From assembly GCF_019343475.1 (NCBI RefSeq), contig NZ_CP072453.1:3844001-3908000 (forward strand): DNA of 64,000 nucleotides, read 5' to 3'. Each line of letters begins with the position of its first letter. Positions within the stretch are counted from its first letter, which is position 1. Under the pieces are notes generated by a model. The model saw only the letters and a program-made list of their open reading frames with translations, ran no database searches and had not been told where the DNA came from. The translations under genes were made by a program, and so were the position numbers. Source of the DNA: Providencia sp. R33 (GTDB lineage Bacteria > Pseudomonadota > Gammaproteobacteria > Enterobacterales > Enterobacteriaceae). Shown one piece after another: positions 17,663-26,922 of the stretch.

Positions 17663-19279
17663 ATGCGATTATTATCGATAACAGCATTCTTTTTTTCATT
17701 CGCTGTTTTAACGCCGAATTCTTTTGCAGCAACTGCTCCACTGCAAGAATATGTCATTGTTGAAAACCAGATTGATAATGAATTTTTTATTGTGGCAAAT
17801 AGGGTTGACCCGCGTTTTTCGGGCTCCAATGTTTTCACAAAATACCAACGTAATAGCCAATTGAGTTTAGGTTATATGGGATATACCGGTACGCCATTTA
17901 GTTCGGCTTATAATATGGGCGATATTTGGTTAGAAAACTCCCCTGTCAACCAACCGTTTATTGGAAACCGTTGTATGACGAACAACCGAAATTGCCCTGC
18001 AACCTCTTATTGGCCAGCTCAGCAATTACGGGATAATGGAGCATATAAAATACAGCAAACAGGTACACCGGGTGAATCGGGTTATTCAAGGCCTATTTTC
18101 TCGGAAGCGTTTTATCGCTGGTTAGCGGAAATTCCGCCAGGAACCGAATACACCTTTGATTTAAGAACATGTACGAGCCGTGATGATTATGATTTAAGTA
18201 ATACGACCTGTATGACCAGCGGGGGACGAACAAGTACACAGCAACATTACATTCCAACCAATAAAAAAGGGAACATTATTTTGAAAGGTACTGGTGCCTT
18301 GCAAGAAGTGTTTGTGGACAGTAATGGGAACCCAACCATTGGGCTGGGTTCGAACTTTTGTTCTACCGGTATTGTTGGAAATGCGTCTGGCGTAATTTGT
18401 AAATTGGTGGAGTTAGAAACTAAAGGCTCATCAATTAGTGGGTCTTTTACGGTTCGTATGTACATTGATAGTGCAAAATTAGGTTTAGCAAGGGCACCTG
18501 CTGCTGCCCAAATCCAATACAAAGGCAGTAATAGCACACGCTGGACGAATTGGTCTTCAACAACAAATATGTCTGAGATTTTTAATAATGGCTCACAGAA
18601 TATTGAAGTTTTTCTCTCTAATGCTTATTTGAAATCGATTGTTGATGCCTCGCCGAATTCAACCGTGACATTGGCAGACAGTGTTTATACGTTTGGTTTT
18701 CAATCTCCACTGCCACAGTCTGGTTTTTATGAATTTACACCCTCAAACTACCTAATTATTAAACCGAGAGATTATGGAATTAGTATTATTCCCGCGGATT
18801 TTAATCCAAATCAATCGAAAACGGGTAAGGTGGGTAGCGAAGAGCCACCAATAGAATTTAATTACATTGTAACCACCAGTGGCCCAAGGCAGGCTGACTC
18901 TATTACAGCAAAAGTTGAAGGCCCCCAAACAACATTAAAAGGCCAATCGTATTGTTTATTTACATCAAACGATAACAAACTGAACGTGCCTTTTTCCGCT
19001 TATCTTTCCTTTAAAAATGGCAGTGGTGTGAAAGAATCATATCGCGCAAGTTGTGATAGTAATGAAATTTCATTGAAAAATGCGTTATGGGCGGAAACGC
19101 CATGGGATAGGCCAAATGAAGATCTCGGTTCTTTTTATCGCACTAATTTAGATTTATCGTTCCCAATGAATGATGCTAATTCATTTTTCACATTAGACGG
19201 CATTGATTGGCTCGGGACAGTTTCAGCAAGTGGGACGATCACCGTCAAGGCGATTTGGACAGGGCCGGATATTCAATAA
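17663..19279 (+). CDS. ecpD: ECP pilus tip/adhesin protein EcpD
   Basis: A 538-residue exported protein (signal peptide ending PNSFAAT) in the ecpD position and of the expected size (E. coli EcpD ~547). It is rich in beta structure and contains several cysteines in the N-terminal half (NRCMTNNRNCPAT, RTCTSRDDY, NTTCMTSGG), which probably form disulfides. EcpD is the polymerisable tip adhesin of the common pilus. The C-terminal part ends in an alternating strand (TVSASGTITVKAIWTGPD) suitable for chaperone capping. Confidence 0.87.
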   Translation: MRLLSITAFFFSFAVLTPNSFAATAPLQEYVIVENQIDNEFFIVANRVDPRFSGSNVFTKYQRNSQLSLGYMGYTGTPFSSAYNMGDIWLENSPVNQPFIGNRCMTNNRNCPATSYWPAQQLRDNGAYKIQQTGTPGESGYSRPIFSEAFYRWLAEIPPGTEYTFDLRTCTSRDDYDLSNTTCMTSGGRTSTQQHYIPTNKKGNIILKGTGALQEVFVDSNGNPTIGLGSNFCSTGIVGNASGVICKLVELETKGSSISGSFTVRMYIDSAKLGLARAPAAAQIQYKGSNSTRWTNWSSTTNMSEIFNNGSQNIEVFLSNAYLKSIVDASPNSTVTLADSVYTFGFQSPLPQSGFYEFTPSNYLIIKPRDYGISIIPADFNPNQSKTGKVGSEEPPIEFNYIVTTSGPRQADSITAKVEGPQTTLKGQSYCLFTSNDNKLNVPFSAYLSFKNGSGVKESYRASCDSNEISLKNALWAETPWDRPNEDLGSFYRTNLDLSFPMNDANSFFTLDGIDWLGTVSASGTITVKAIWTGPDIQ

Positions 19280-19371
19280 ATCTTACAACTATTTTGTGGC
19301 TACTTGTAATGACGCAAGTAGCCCTTTCATTGGCACCAATTCTTCCTTCAATTCAATATCGGATTTTTATT

Positions 19372-20049
19372 ATGAAACGCTTTTCTTTGCTTAAAATCCT
19401 ATTCTTGATGGTATTGTTTTCGTTCTACAACAACGCATTTGCGTTATATATCAATTCAGATATTTCTTCGATGGATTCGGGGCAAGAGTTTTTTTCTAAG
19501 CCATACGTTAATGATACAAAAAAAACGAATTTATATAATTTTAGTGCTTATAAAATTGATAAACCGGGTGGCCAAGAACAGGGTGAGCCGATATTCAACG
19601 GTGAAATTATTTTTACGCCATTGAAGAAAATTTTATTACCGGGAGAGCAAGAATTTTTTAAAATATTTTATCGAGGGCAAGCGGATGAAACAGAGCGTTA
19701 TTATAAGATTATTATTAGCGAAACGCCTTTAGATATGCGCAATGATGACGGGGAAAAAAAGCAGCCATTATTTTACCCAACTGTTAGTTTAGAAACCTAT
19801 TTTGTTGTGAGACCCAAAAAACCTGATTTTAAATACAACCTTAATTCAAATGAAGGCGTGCTGAAAAATACAGGGAATACCTACTTTAGAGTGCTACTGC
19901 ATGAAAGCTGTGATGCTAATGATGACTCGGAGCCTTACGTCTTTTATTTGTTGCCTAATCAAGAGTTTAACGATGTACGCTTAAAAAAGAAAAGCCGAAA
20001 ATATATTGTTATTTTTGATAAGTATTACTCAGTTGGGAATTGTGAATAG
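19372..20049 (+). CDS. ecpE: ECP pilus second chaperone EcpE
   Basis: About 225 residues from the ATG at 19372, where a signal peptide begins (FSLLKILFLMVLFSFYNNAFA); the longer open frame reading into ecpD is rejected. It resembles EcpB: PLKKILLPGEQEFFKIFYRG, then ETERYYKIIISETP, and a cysteine pair in the C-terminal domain (HESCDAN ... SVGNCE). In E. coli EcpE is the accessory chaperone for EcpD. It is the last gene of the operon, followed by a strong terminator. Confidence 0.86.
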   Translation: MKRFSLLKILFLMVLFSFYNNAFALYINSDISSMDSGQEFFSKPYVNDTKKTNLYNFSAYKIDKPGGQEQGEPIFNGEIIFTPLKKILLPGEQEFFKIFYRGQADETERYYKIIISETPLDMRNDDGEKKQPLFYPTVSLETYFVVRPKKPDFKYNLNSNEGVLKNTGNTYFRVLLHESCDANDDSEPYVFYLLPNQEFNDVRLKKKSRKYIVIFDKYYSVGNCE

Positions 20050-20055
20050 CTAACA

Positions 20056-20090
20056 AGAAAGGGGCTTTTATTCATTAAAAGCCCCTTTCT
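20056..20090. terminator. Strong bidirectional terminator between the ECP operon and the third fimbrial operon
   Basis: AGAAAGGGGCTTTTA (20056-20070), a 5-base loop TTCAT, then TAAAAGCCCCTTTCT (20076-20090): a perfect 15-bp stem. It lies between convergent genes ecpE (stop 20049) and the adhesin (stop 20095), so it serves both strands. Confidence 0.9.
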
Positions 20091-20094
20091 ATCG

Positions 20095-21096
20095 CTATGG
20101 TGTGGACATAATAATTGTTGCCGCAGAGTTAAAATAGCCTTCTGTTAGTTCATTTGGTGATAAATTTGGTTTTTTCACTAACGTAAACATTAATGTATCT
20201 CGGCCATGGCCGTTTTCGATTTTTGAATTGAAATGCCCATTTATTGGTGAAATACGTTGCCCTTGATGATATACCTCTACGCCTAATCCAGGCATAATCG
20301 CACCTTGGCTGCCGATATCGCCAGTTCTAATGAGTAGTGCATCAGATGAGAAAGTTGAGGTTTCCCCGCTCAAAATCATTTTTATTGGTGCTGTTAAGTT
20401 ATTATCTTCGCAGCTGTACGTGATCTCAACATTGCGCTGAAAACGGCTCGCGCTACCTACGGTTGAAATACCTGATGCATTGACTGTTTCAAAATCAACA
20501 ATAATGATTTGGTTATTATTGATATCGCATGTCCCTGTTCCGACTACCACATCATTTCCAGCATAGAAATTCCATTTAAAATAGGCGTGGTCAATATGTT
20601 GGCTACTATTCACATATGTCGCGTATTTATGGAGATCCAACGTCATCAATAAATCGCCTTTTCTGACTAACACAGAAGGCGTAGGTTTAACGTTTACTTG
20701 TAAATATAATTTAATTTGTAAAGGTTCAGAGGCGGTGGTTAAACGAAAAACTTGAATTTCTTTCCCACTAAAAGGCGCTAAATAATAAGCACCACGTACA
20801 ACAACACCCGCTTTTAATTCAGGATTGTTTTTAAATGCGGGGCCTAAATCAGCGCCTGTGACATTGAGGTAATCAACGTACGCAGTGGGTGCTTCATTAC
20901 GGCAAGTCATAAAATCGCTCACATCTGCGAATTCATTAATTCGATTAGGTACCGCAAAAATATCATTATCAAGAGGAACATCATTAATACTTTGTGTTCC
21001 ACCGCCGACCTCTTGGCCCCCATTTGTTTTACATTGGAATGCTAAAATGGTGGGGGAAAATAATAAGGTTGCGAGAAGTAATATTAATATCTTCAT
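20095..21096 (-). CDS. FimH-fold two-domain fimbrial adhesin (operon 3)
   Basis: About 333 residues from the ATG at 21096, with an AAGG upstream; an ATG at 21117 without an RBS is possible. The signal peptide is followed by FQCKTNGGQ, and FimH-like landmarks follow: MTCRNEAPTAYVDYL (compare CHNDYPETITDYV in FimH), YFKWNFYAGNDVVVGTGTCD at the domain junction, then a pilin domain. Against the FimH pocket, N46 and D54 are kept, D47 is glutamate and Y48 alanine. It is last in the leftward operon, the usual adhesin position. Confidence 0.82.
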   Translation of the reverse strand: MKILILLLATLLFSPTILAFQCKTNGGQEVGGGTQSINDVPLDNDIFAVPNRINEFADVSDFMTCRNEAPTAYVDYLNVTGADLGPAFKNNPELKAGVVVRGAYYLAPFSGKEIQVFRLTTASEPLQIKLYLQVNVKPTPSVLVRKGDLLMTLDLHKYATYVNSSQHIDHAYFKWNFYAGNDVVVGTGTCDINNNQIIIVDFETVNASGISTVGSASRFQRNVEITYSCEDNNLTAPIKMILSGETSTFSSDALLIRTGDIGSQGAIMPGLGVEVYHQGQRISPINGHFNSKIENGHGRDTLMFTLVKKPNLSPNELTEGYFNSAATIIMSTP

Positions 21097-21109
21097 TGTT
21101 ACTGATACC

Positions 21110-21676
21110 TTAATCATAAATTAAACTAAAAATAGCGGTTGCAGTAAAATGGCCAAACGCAATACTTTTATTTTTGATTGCATCGGGTTCCCCTTGTACA
21201 TTCGCATTAAAACTTAATATATTCGTACCATTCTCTAGATTATATGCGGGCGTCGTACTATTAATGGGGATTTTTTTACCACTGTATTCTAAAATTTCAA
21301 TGCCTATACCCGAAGCCATACTGCCTGAATCTAATGCGAGAAGGCCTGGTAGATTGGTATTTTCGGTTCCTGTAAATTTAACGGTTACCGTTTTAAATAT
21401 ACTATTATCACAGTCATCTAAGTGAATATTAAAATTTTCTAGAGGTGTTTTTTGGTTGATATAGAGATACTTATTGACGATAGTACCAAAGTCTACAATG
21501 ATATTTTCATCACCAGGTCTTACTGTACAAGCTTCAGCAACAAGCTGCCCTCGTATTTTAATTTCACCGATTTGACCATTTTTTGCATGGCTCGGTAATG
21601 AAAAAAATAACAAACTTAATAGCATGGAGAGTATTATTTTTTTAAATTTATAAAAATTGAAATTTAAGTTATTCAT
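21110..21676 (-). CDS. Minor fimbrial subunit (operon 3)
   Basis: A 188-residue pilin from the ATG at 21676, preceded by GAAGG; an earlier ATG at 21724 has no RBS and overlaps the previous stop. It has a long basic signal peptide (NFYKFKKIILSMLLSLLFF), a pilin cysteine pair (AEACTVRPG and LDDCDNS), and the C-terminal strand TATAIFSLIYD. It is probably a tip adaptor between the shaft and the adhesin encoded next. Confidence 0.8.
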   Translation of the reverse strand: MNNLNFNFYKFKKIILSMLLSLLFFSLPSHAKNGQIGEIKIRGQLVAEACTVRPGDENIIVDFGTIVNKYLYINQKTPLENFNIHLDDCDNSIFKTVTVKFTGTENTNLPGLLALDSGSMASGIGIEILEYSGKKIPINSTTPAYNLENGTNILSFNANVQGEPDAIKNKSIAFGHFTATAIFSLIYD

Positions 21677-21716
21677 ATAAATACCTTCAATGCTACATTC
21701 GCAAAATTGAGTGAGC

Positions 21717-22331
21717 TTATTCATAGGTTATTTGAAAAGAAATAACGCTTCGGTACGCACCTGCCTGTAATTTTTCGGCAACTCTAACGGGGGCTACGTA
21801 ATAGGTTAAAATATTTTGCCCAGACGAAATAAGTTGTGGTTCGCTGTATTCACCAAAAGCGATCTCTTTCCCTTTTGGGTTGGTGATTTGTAACCCCAAC
21901 CCTGTAACGCCTTCGACACTAGCAATGCTAGGACGAAACGGTATGACAGGGGCAATAAACCGAATTTTCATCCCCGGCTGAGAATTACTCCATGTAACAT
22001 TACCCGATTTATCATTTCTTAGGATGGTTGGCGTTTCGATACAATCTAGTAATTCAATATTAATCGGAGTCTTATGGCCTTGTGCACCAATTGCTTTTAA
22101 TGACGCAGTTTCAACATTCCCCAAATCAACAGATTGAAATGCAGAGTCCATCGATAAATGGCAAGCACTCTCAGTTAAGGAGCCGTAAACAAAAATTTTT
22201 CCATTGGCGCCTTCGACATCCCAATTTCCTGTGGCGTTATGAAAGGCATTCGAGGATGCCCCATATATGACAGACGGTGGAAATATCAGAGATAACCCGA
22301 GAAGCAAGGTAAGACTTTTTTGATTAATCAT
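21717..22331 (-). CDS. Minor fimbrial subunit (operon 3)
   Basis: A 204-residue pilin. The ATG at 22331 has a good RBS (GAGAGGAAAAG); the open frame upstream overlaps the chaperone gene and is rejected. It has a signal peptide ending SVIYGAS, cysteines in ESACHLSM and LLDCIETP, and the terminal strand VISFQITYE. It is somewhat larger than the other subunits. It starts 10 bp after the chaperone stop, indicating translational linkage. Confidence 0.8.
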   Translation of the reverse strand: MINQKSLTLLLGLSLIFPPSVIYGASSNAFHNATGNWDVEGANGKIFVYGSLTESACHLSMDSAFQSVDLGNVETASLKAIGAQGHKTPINIELLDCIETPTILRNDKSGNVTWSNSQPGMKIRFIAPVIPFRPSIASVEGVTGLGLQITNPKGKEIAFGEYSEPQLISSGQNILTYYVAPVRVAEKLQAGAYRSVISFQITYE

Positions 22332-22341
22332 CTTTTCCTCT

Positions 22342-23091
22342 CTATTTATTTTCAGGAACAACCTGACATGTGCTGGCTTGGCATTTGAATTGCAATTTAG
22401 GACGGCCACCGTAGTCATTGATGTAGGTGAGAACAGGGTTCGCACCAACAGTAGAGCTTGGAACACCTAGGTTTTCTTGGCTAAATGGCGCGACCATAAC
22501 AGCTTTAAAGTTTTGATTTACCGGTGAGTTGATACGCTCCGCAGCACCAATAATAGTGATGTAAAAGGGCGTTGGATTTTTTATAATATATTGGTCGCCT
22601 TGCTTAATAAGCTGTGTTTTTTCTTGCCAAGGGTTATTCAACATTTCAGTTTCGCTTAGCATGATGCTTTTGGGGCGATAAAATAATTTAATTTTGCTTT
22701 GTAATGCTAATTGCAAAACATTGGGTTTATCGCTTTTAGGTGGGATCTCTCTTAAGTTAAAGTAATAAACACTTTCTCTATCTTGAGGTAATTGGCTTAT
22801 TTCAGGGAGTGCCTCAATACGGACTTGGCTTGATTTTTCCGGTTCAACTCTTTGCACAGGAGGTAATACGGCAAAGGGAGAGGTAATTTTCACCCCTTGA
22901 ATATTTTCTACCCAGCCTTGAGCCAAATAAGGCAGTTGGTTATTTTTATTGGTAATAGTGATTGATACACTTTTTTGATCGCCATTAAAAATAATGCGAG
23001 TTCTATCTAAAGCAATTGCTGAGAAAGCACTTCCGCTAACTAAACTGCTTAATAAAATAGCACTGATATATAAATTAGTTAATTTTTTCAT
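22342..23091 (-). CDS. Periplasmic fimbrial chaperone (operon 3)
   Basis: A 249-residue PapD-family chaperone from the ATG at 23091 (a GTG three codons earlier is possible). A signal peptide is followed by ALDRTRIIFNGDQ with the conserved arginine, LPQDRESVYYFNLREIPP, and QSKIKLFYRPK with the conserved lysine. The C-terminus carries an extra cysteine pair (FKCQASTCQVVP) not found in FimC, which may form a small disulfide loop. The usher-then-chaperone order resembles pap and mrp operons rather than fim. Confidence 0.9.
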   Translation of the reverse strand: MKKLTNLYISAILLSSLVSGSAFSAIALDRTRIIFNGDQKSVSITITNKNNQLPYLAQGWVENIQGVKITSPFAVLPPVQRVEPEKSSQVRIEALPEISQLPQDRESVYYFNLREIPPKSDKPNVLQLALQSKIKLFYRPKSIMLSETEMLNNPWQEKTQLIKQGDQYIIKNPTPFYITIIGAAERINSPVNQNFKAVMVAPFSQENLGVPSSTVGANPVLTYINDYGGRPKLQFKCQASTCQVVPENK

Positions 23092-23104
23092 CGCAATCAC
23101 TCAT

Positions 23105-25627
23105 CTACAGATTATTATCTGTTTCATTACGTTTATTTGATAATGGTTTACAAGGAATGAATAATCCTTGGCTAATTGTTTCTAAATTCTCAGGAAAATG
23201 AATTTCACATTGAGCTGCACCACCCCAATGAATAATCATGACTTCATTCGGGTTGATTCCACTCACGTAGGCATACCCATTATCAGTGACTATTCCTGTT
23301 TCTTTTCCTGCCAAATTGGTAACCTGAGCACCAAAAGGTGGCGCAGAACCATCAGACATACGCATTGAAAGCATCATCTTTTCACCAGATAACACATTAA
23401 ATTTACGGTAGCCAATCGCGCCTTCTGTTAATGTTGCTTGAACAATAGAATCAGTCACTTCGGCATTATTTGGTAGAGCGTTTAAGTCGACTTTAACTTT
23501 ACTGCGGTAGTAGCTATTTAAGTCAGGCACAACCACTTTACCGAATGCATTTGATGCAATAGGGATACCGCGGTCTGATACGGGAATTTTAGCTACGCCG
23601 TCAGTGTCGATAAGTAAACGAGTGCCGCCAATATTTGAAACTCGGTGAGCATCTGCTCCTTTTAACGTCATAGTGAATCCGCCTTGAGCCCCTAATCCAA
23701 ATGACGTGTAATTATTGTGAATATAGCTGGCATTTGCGGTTAACTTCGTATTATCGCCGTAATGAGTAATATAGGTGCTAGCGGTTCCACCTTTGTTGGT
23801 TGATCCTGCGCTGACTTGGTAATTGGTTCTATCAGACAGCTTGTCATAATAAGTTGCCCGGTTAACGGTGTCGTCCCGTGTTGCTTGTAATGAATAGCCG
23901 ATATTGGCGCCATTTCCCCAAGGCATTGATGCTGAGATATAAAGGCCGTCATCATTTGTTTCGTTATATTTATTGCGATAAGCTGATAACGAAATATTAA
24001 TATTTTTCAGGCTACCCCAATCTAAGGTTTTTGTGACCATTAAATTGTAGCGATTACTTTCTGGCTTATCCCAATACGTTTGGTGTGAATAGTTTAAATA
24101 AGCTGTAATTCTTGACTCCCTAAAGTTTTTATTTAGGGAAATCACATACATTTCCTTATTACTGCCTTGGCGTTCGCCAGAGTCTTTAGCCGTTAAAAAA
24201 TCAGTCACTGTCATAAAGCTACGCTCAGAGAAGCGGTAGCCTGCGAATTGGACTTGGCTATCATAGTCATCAAAGCGCTTCGAATAGTTTATTCGATATG
24301 AATTACCAGTCAGTTTTTTATCATTCGGAATATTTGCAATAGAATGTGTAATATCGAAAGATAAAGCGCCAAATGCTAATAGGTCTCGGCCTACACCTAC
24401 GTTGAATGCATTATAGTCTTGGCTATTTAATGAGCCTGCGAGTAATGACCAACCGTTGGTGACACCCCACGACATTTCACCACTAGCGAATGTATATCCA
24501 TTAACATGGTGCTTCATATTCGTTGGTCGACCCATGGATAATTTATATCGAACACTACCGGGTCGCGTTAAATAAGGAATATTAGCCGTTTCAACCTGAT
24601 ATTCTTGAACTGAACCATCCTGCTCTTCGATTCGAACATCCAGTTTACCTGTCGTTGCATCACTTAAATTCTGGATACGGAAAGGTCCTGCAGCGACTTG
24701 TTCTTGGTAAATAATTCGCCCTTGTTGGCTAATAATTACTGTCGCGTTGGTGGTCGAAACTCCTGTAATTTCAGGTGCATATCCACGTAAGTTAGGTGGA
24801 AGCATTAAGATGTCCGTGCGTAAACTAACACCTGTAAATCGAAAGCTATCGAATAAATCAGTGTTAAAATAGTCTTCACCTAAGGTCAATTTAGCTTTAA
24901 TACTGGTTAATGCTTTGTAGGCGTATAACCGACTCCATTGGAAATCATGCTCATTTTTACTATTCGAACTAGTTTCTCGTTGAGCACGTCCTTGCCAATC
25001 ACCCCTGAAGCGCCAAGCACCAAGGTTCACGCCTGCAACGCCGTTTGCTGTCACATTATAGTTACTGTTGTTATCATGGGGTTTATTGGCTCTTGCGTTA
25101 ATGTTGTAGTCGAAAAGCGCCCCAGAGATCCCTTCATCCCAGAGGGAAGGTGGATCCCAGTTGGCCGTTCTATATTCAAGATAGGCCTGAGGAATGCTCA
25201 GGTATAATGTTGAGTCAGATAAATCTCCTCGAGCTTGAAAACCGGGCAAGCTGAGTAAATCAAGGCACTCATTATTATGCCACCACGTGATTTTCTTCAG
25301 TGAATCTGCCGTTAATCCTAACAGCTGGACTTGTTCTTGAGTAATACACACAAGGCTCGCTTCAGGGTCATTCTTCGGCGCATAAAATGAAAATCGTTGC
25401 TCAGGCAGAGTTTCTTTATTTAATTGTATTTTCAGAGGGTAAGTGCCAGGCATAATATAACCAGCACGTGAGAATTGCTTAATATCAATGTTTTTTTTGT
25501 CTTCTAAATCAAATAATGCTGTATTAAATTGTATGGTATCAGCAGCATATAACTGGGCGGATAATGATCCAAAAGTGAACATTATCGTTGTCGTTATTAT
25601 ATTTATTTTGTGTTGTTTAAAAAACAT
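23105..25627 (-). CDS. Outer membrane fimbrial usher (operon 3)
   Basis: About 840 residues. The ATG at 25627 is favoured because AGGG lies 9 bases upstream; an ATG at 25636 directly abuts the AGGG. The order is signal peptide, an N-terminal domain (IQFNTALFDLEDKKNIDIKQ), barrel and plug (QGRIIYQEQVAAGPFRIQNL), and C-terminal domains with cysteines (AAQCEIHFP ... LFIPCKP). It assembles the third fimbria. It is 28-37 bp from its upstream neighbour and 13 bp from the chaperone. Confidence 0.91.
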   Translation of the reverse strand: MFFKQHKINIITTTIMFTFGSLSAQLYAADTIQFNTALFDLEDKKNIDIKQFSRAGYIMPGTYPLKIQLNKETLPEQRFSFYAPKNDPEASLVCITQEQVQLLGLTADSLKKITWWHNNECLDLLSLPGFQARGDLSDSTLYLSIPQAYLEYRTANWDPPSLWDEGISGALFDYNINARANKPHDNNSNYNVTANGVAGVNLGAWRFRGDWQGRAQRETSSNSKNEHDFQWSRLYAYKALTSIKAKLTLGEDYFNTDLFDSFRFTGVSLRTDILMLPPNLRGYAPEITGVSTTNATVIISQQGRIIYQEQVAAGPFRIQNLSDATTGKLDVRIEEQDGSVQEYQVETANIPYLTRPGSVRYKLSMGRPTNMKHHVNGYTFASGEMSWGVTNGWSLLAGSLNSQDYNAFNVGVGRDLLAFGALSFDITHSIANIPNDKKLTGNSYRINYSKRFDDYDSQVQFAGYRFSERSFMTVTDFLTAKDSGERQGSNKEMYVISLNKNFRESRITAYLNYSHQTYWDKPESNRYNLMVTKTLDWGSLKNINISLSAYRNKYNETNDDGLYISASMPWGNGANIGYSLQATRDDTVNRATYYDKLSDRTNYQVSAGSTNKGGTASTYITHYGDNTKLTANASYIHNNYTSFGLGAQGGFTMTLKGADAHRVSNIGGTRLLIDTDGVAKIPVSDRGIPIASNAFGKVVVPDLNSYYRSKVKVDLNALPNNAEVTDSIVQATLTEGAIGYRKFNVLSGEKMMLSMRMSDGSAPPFGAQVTNLAGKETGIVTDNGYAYVSGINPNEVMIIHWGGAAQCEIHFPENLETISQGLFIPCKPLSNKRNETDNNL

Positions 25628-25664
25628 AAAAAACATCCCTAAAACACCAATATAACTTTTAGAA

Positions 25665-26210
25665 TTAATAATAATCGACCTTGAACCTTAATAAGGTTTG
25701 GTAATTACCCGCTTTAACAGGGTGATAATTGGTGACTAATTGCATTTGATATTTCAATATCATTGTGCCAGGTGTAATTCCTAATGCTGGTAATGGCTTT
25801 CCTGGTGTAATGGAATATCCAGATATATCATGCAATGCCAATTGCACTCCTTTTGCTTCACCCGAGAGTGTGAAGAAATTACCTTCTGATGGACCATCAA
25901 AAGTGACTTCGAGTGAATTCCATTCGTTATTATCTTTTGAATATTTTTCCCAACGGCAATCAACAAGTTTAATATTGAATTCTTTTATGGGGCCTTTCCC
26001 AACTTCACGAATATAGCTTGTTGGAAGCACCCCCATATTAATAGTCTGATCCCTAGACCCGATATCTATTGCACAGGCAGTATCGACTATCTCGCCGTTC
26101 ATTGTGACTTTTCCCCATCCATGAGGTGATGCCGCCATTTGTGGCGAAAGAAATAATGTAAGTAGAAATAGAGATAATGCATTTCTTGGTGAATAGATAA
26201 GTCCTTTCAC
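25665..26210 (-). CDS. Fimbrial subunit, MrpB/FimI position (operon 3)
   Basis: A 181-residue pilin that starts with GTG at 26210, preceded by AGAGG. It has a signal peptide (ALSLFLLTLFLSPQMAAS), cysteines in DTACAIDIG and LVDCRWEK, and the terminal strand LLRFKVDYY. It lies between the major subunit and the usher, as MrpB or FimI do. It may anchor or terminate the rod. The GTG start may lower its expression relative to the major subunit. Confidence 0.78.
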   Translation of the reverse strand: MKGLIYSPRNALSLFLLTLFLSPQMAASPHGWGKVTMNGEIVDTACAIDIGSRDQTINMGVLPTSYIREVGKGPIKEFNIKLVDCRWEKYSKDNNEWNSLEVTFDGPSEGNFFTLSGEAKGVQLALHDISGYSITPGKPLPALGITPGTMILKYQMQLVTNYHPVKAGNYQTLLRFKVDYY

Positions 26211-26276
26211 TTTAACCTCTGACTTAATTAGGTGACTAATAGAGGAATACGGATGTATTCCTCTTTAACTAATCAA

Positions 26277-26840
26277 TTAGTTATAAGTTAAGGTAAAGTT
26301 AGTTACGCCTTCGAATTTACCTAATGGAATTTTATCCACTGCAACGTTTGCACCTTGTACATAAGCGCTATAACGTAGAGTGTTATCACCTGCTTGTAGT
26401 TGGTGCTCTTGTGCTGTAGCAACACCCATATCTAATGCTGCACCATTGGTATCTGTTAATTGAATACCGACGTTACCTGCGATAGTTGGATCAGTTGCAT
26501 CTAAGCCAGTTACACCTAATAATTTAGGGTTAAACGCGGCACTAGAACCAGAGAATGTGATGTTAACTTTGTCATTATAGACTTTGTCATTTGCATCTTT
26601 AGGGAATACACAGTCTTCTAATTCAATGTTGAATTGTTTAGCAGTAGAAGTACCGCCATTCGCTAAAACAGAGTTAGCGATTTGGCCTAACCATACTGTT
26701 TGGTCAATAGAGTCAGAACTAATTGAGCAAGGTGCATCGATGATTTCACCTTTAAATGTAACTTTACCATGCCCTTGATCAGCGAGTGCTGGAGAAGCGA
26801 TAGCGGCAGAAACAAGTGCTGCTAAAAATACTTTTTTCAT
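26277..26840 (-). CDS. Major fimbrial subunit (operon 3)
   Basis: A 187-residue pilin from the ATG at 26840 (signal peptide KKVFLAALVSAAIASPALAD). It has the pilin cysteine pair (DAPCSISSD and LEDCVFPK) and the C-terminal strand EGVTNFTLTYN. It is the first structural gene of the leftward operon, downstream of an MrpJ-like regulator and the phase switch. Its layout resembles MrpA/PapA-class pilins. Confidence 0.85.
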   Translation of the reverse strand: MKKVFLAALVSAAIASPALADQGHGKVTFKGEIIDAPCSISSDSIDQTVWLGQIANSVLANGGTSTAKQFNIELEDCVFPKDANDKVYNDKVNITFSGSSAAFNPKLLGVTGLDATDPTIAGNVGIQLTDTNGAALDMGVATAQEHQLQAGDNTLRYSAYVQGANVAVDKIPLGKFEGVTNFTLTYN

Positions 26841-26922
26841 TTGAACCTCATTTATATATAACAACGTGATGATTACCCAACAATTAAGTGGGCATAGTTA
26901 AAGTTTTATATTTTTTAAATAA

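Noticed and set aside
19207..19371. Longer start for ecpE within the ecpD 3' end
   Set aside because: It overlaps ecpD in another frame. The signal peptide begins at 19372.
22332..22466. Longer start for the 204-residue subunit of operon 3
   Set aside because: It lies within the chaperone gene. The ATG at 22331 has GAGAGGA and a signal peptide.
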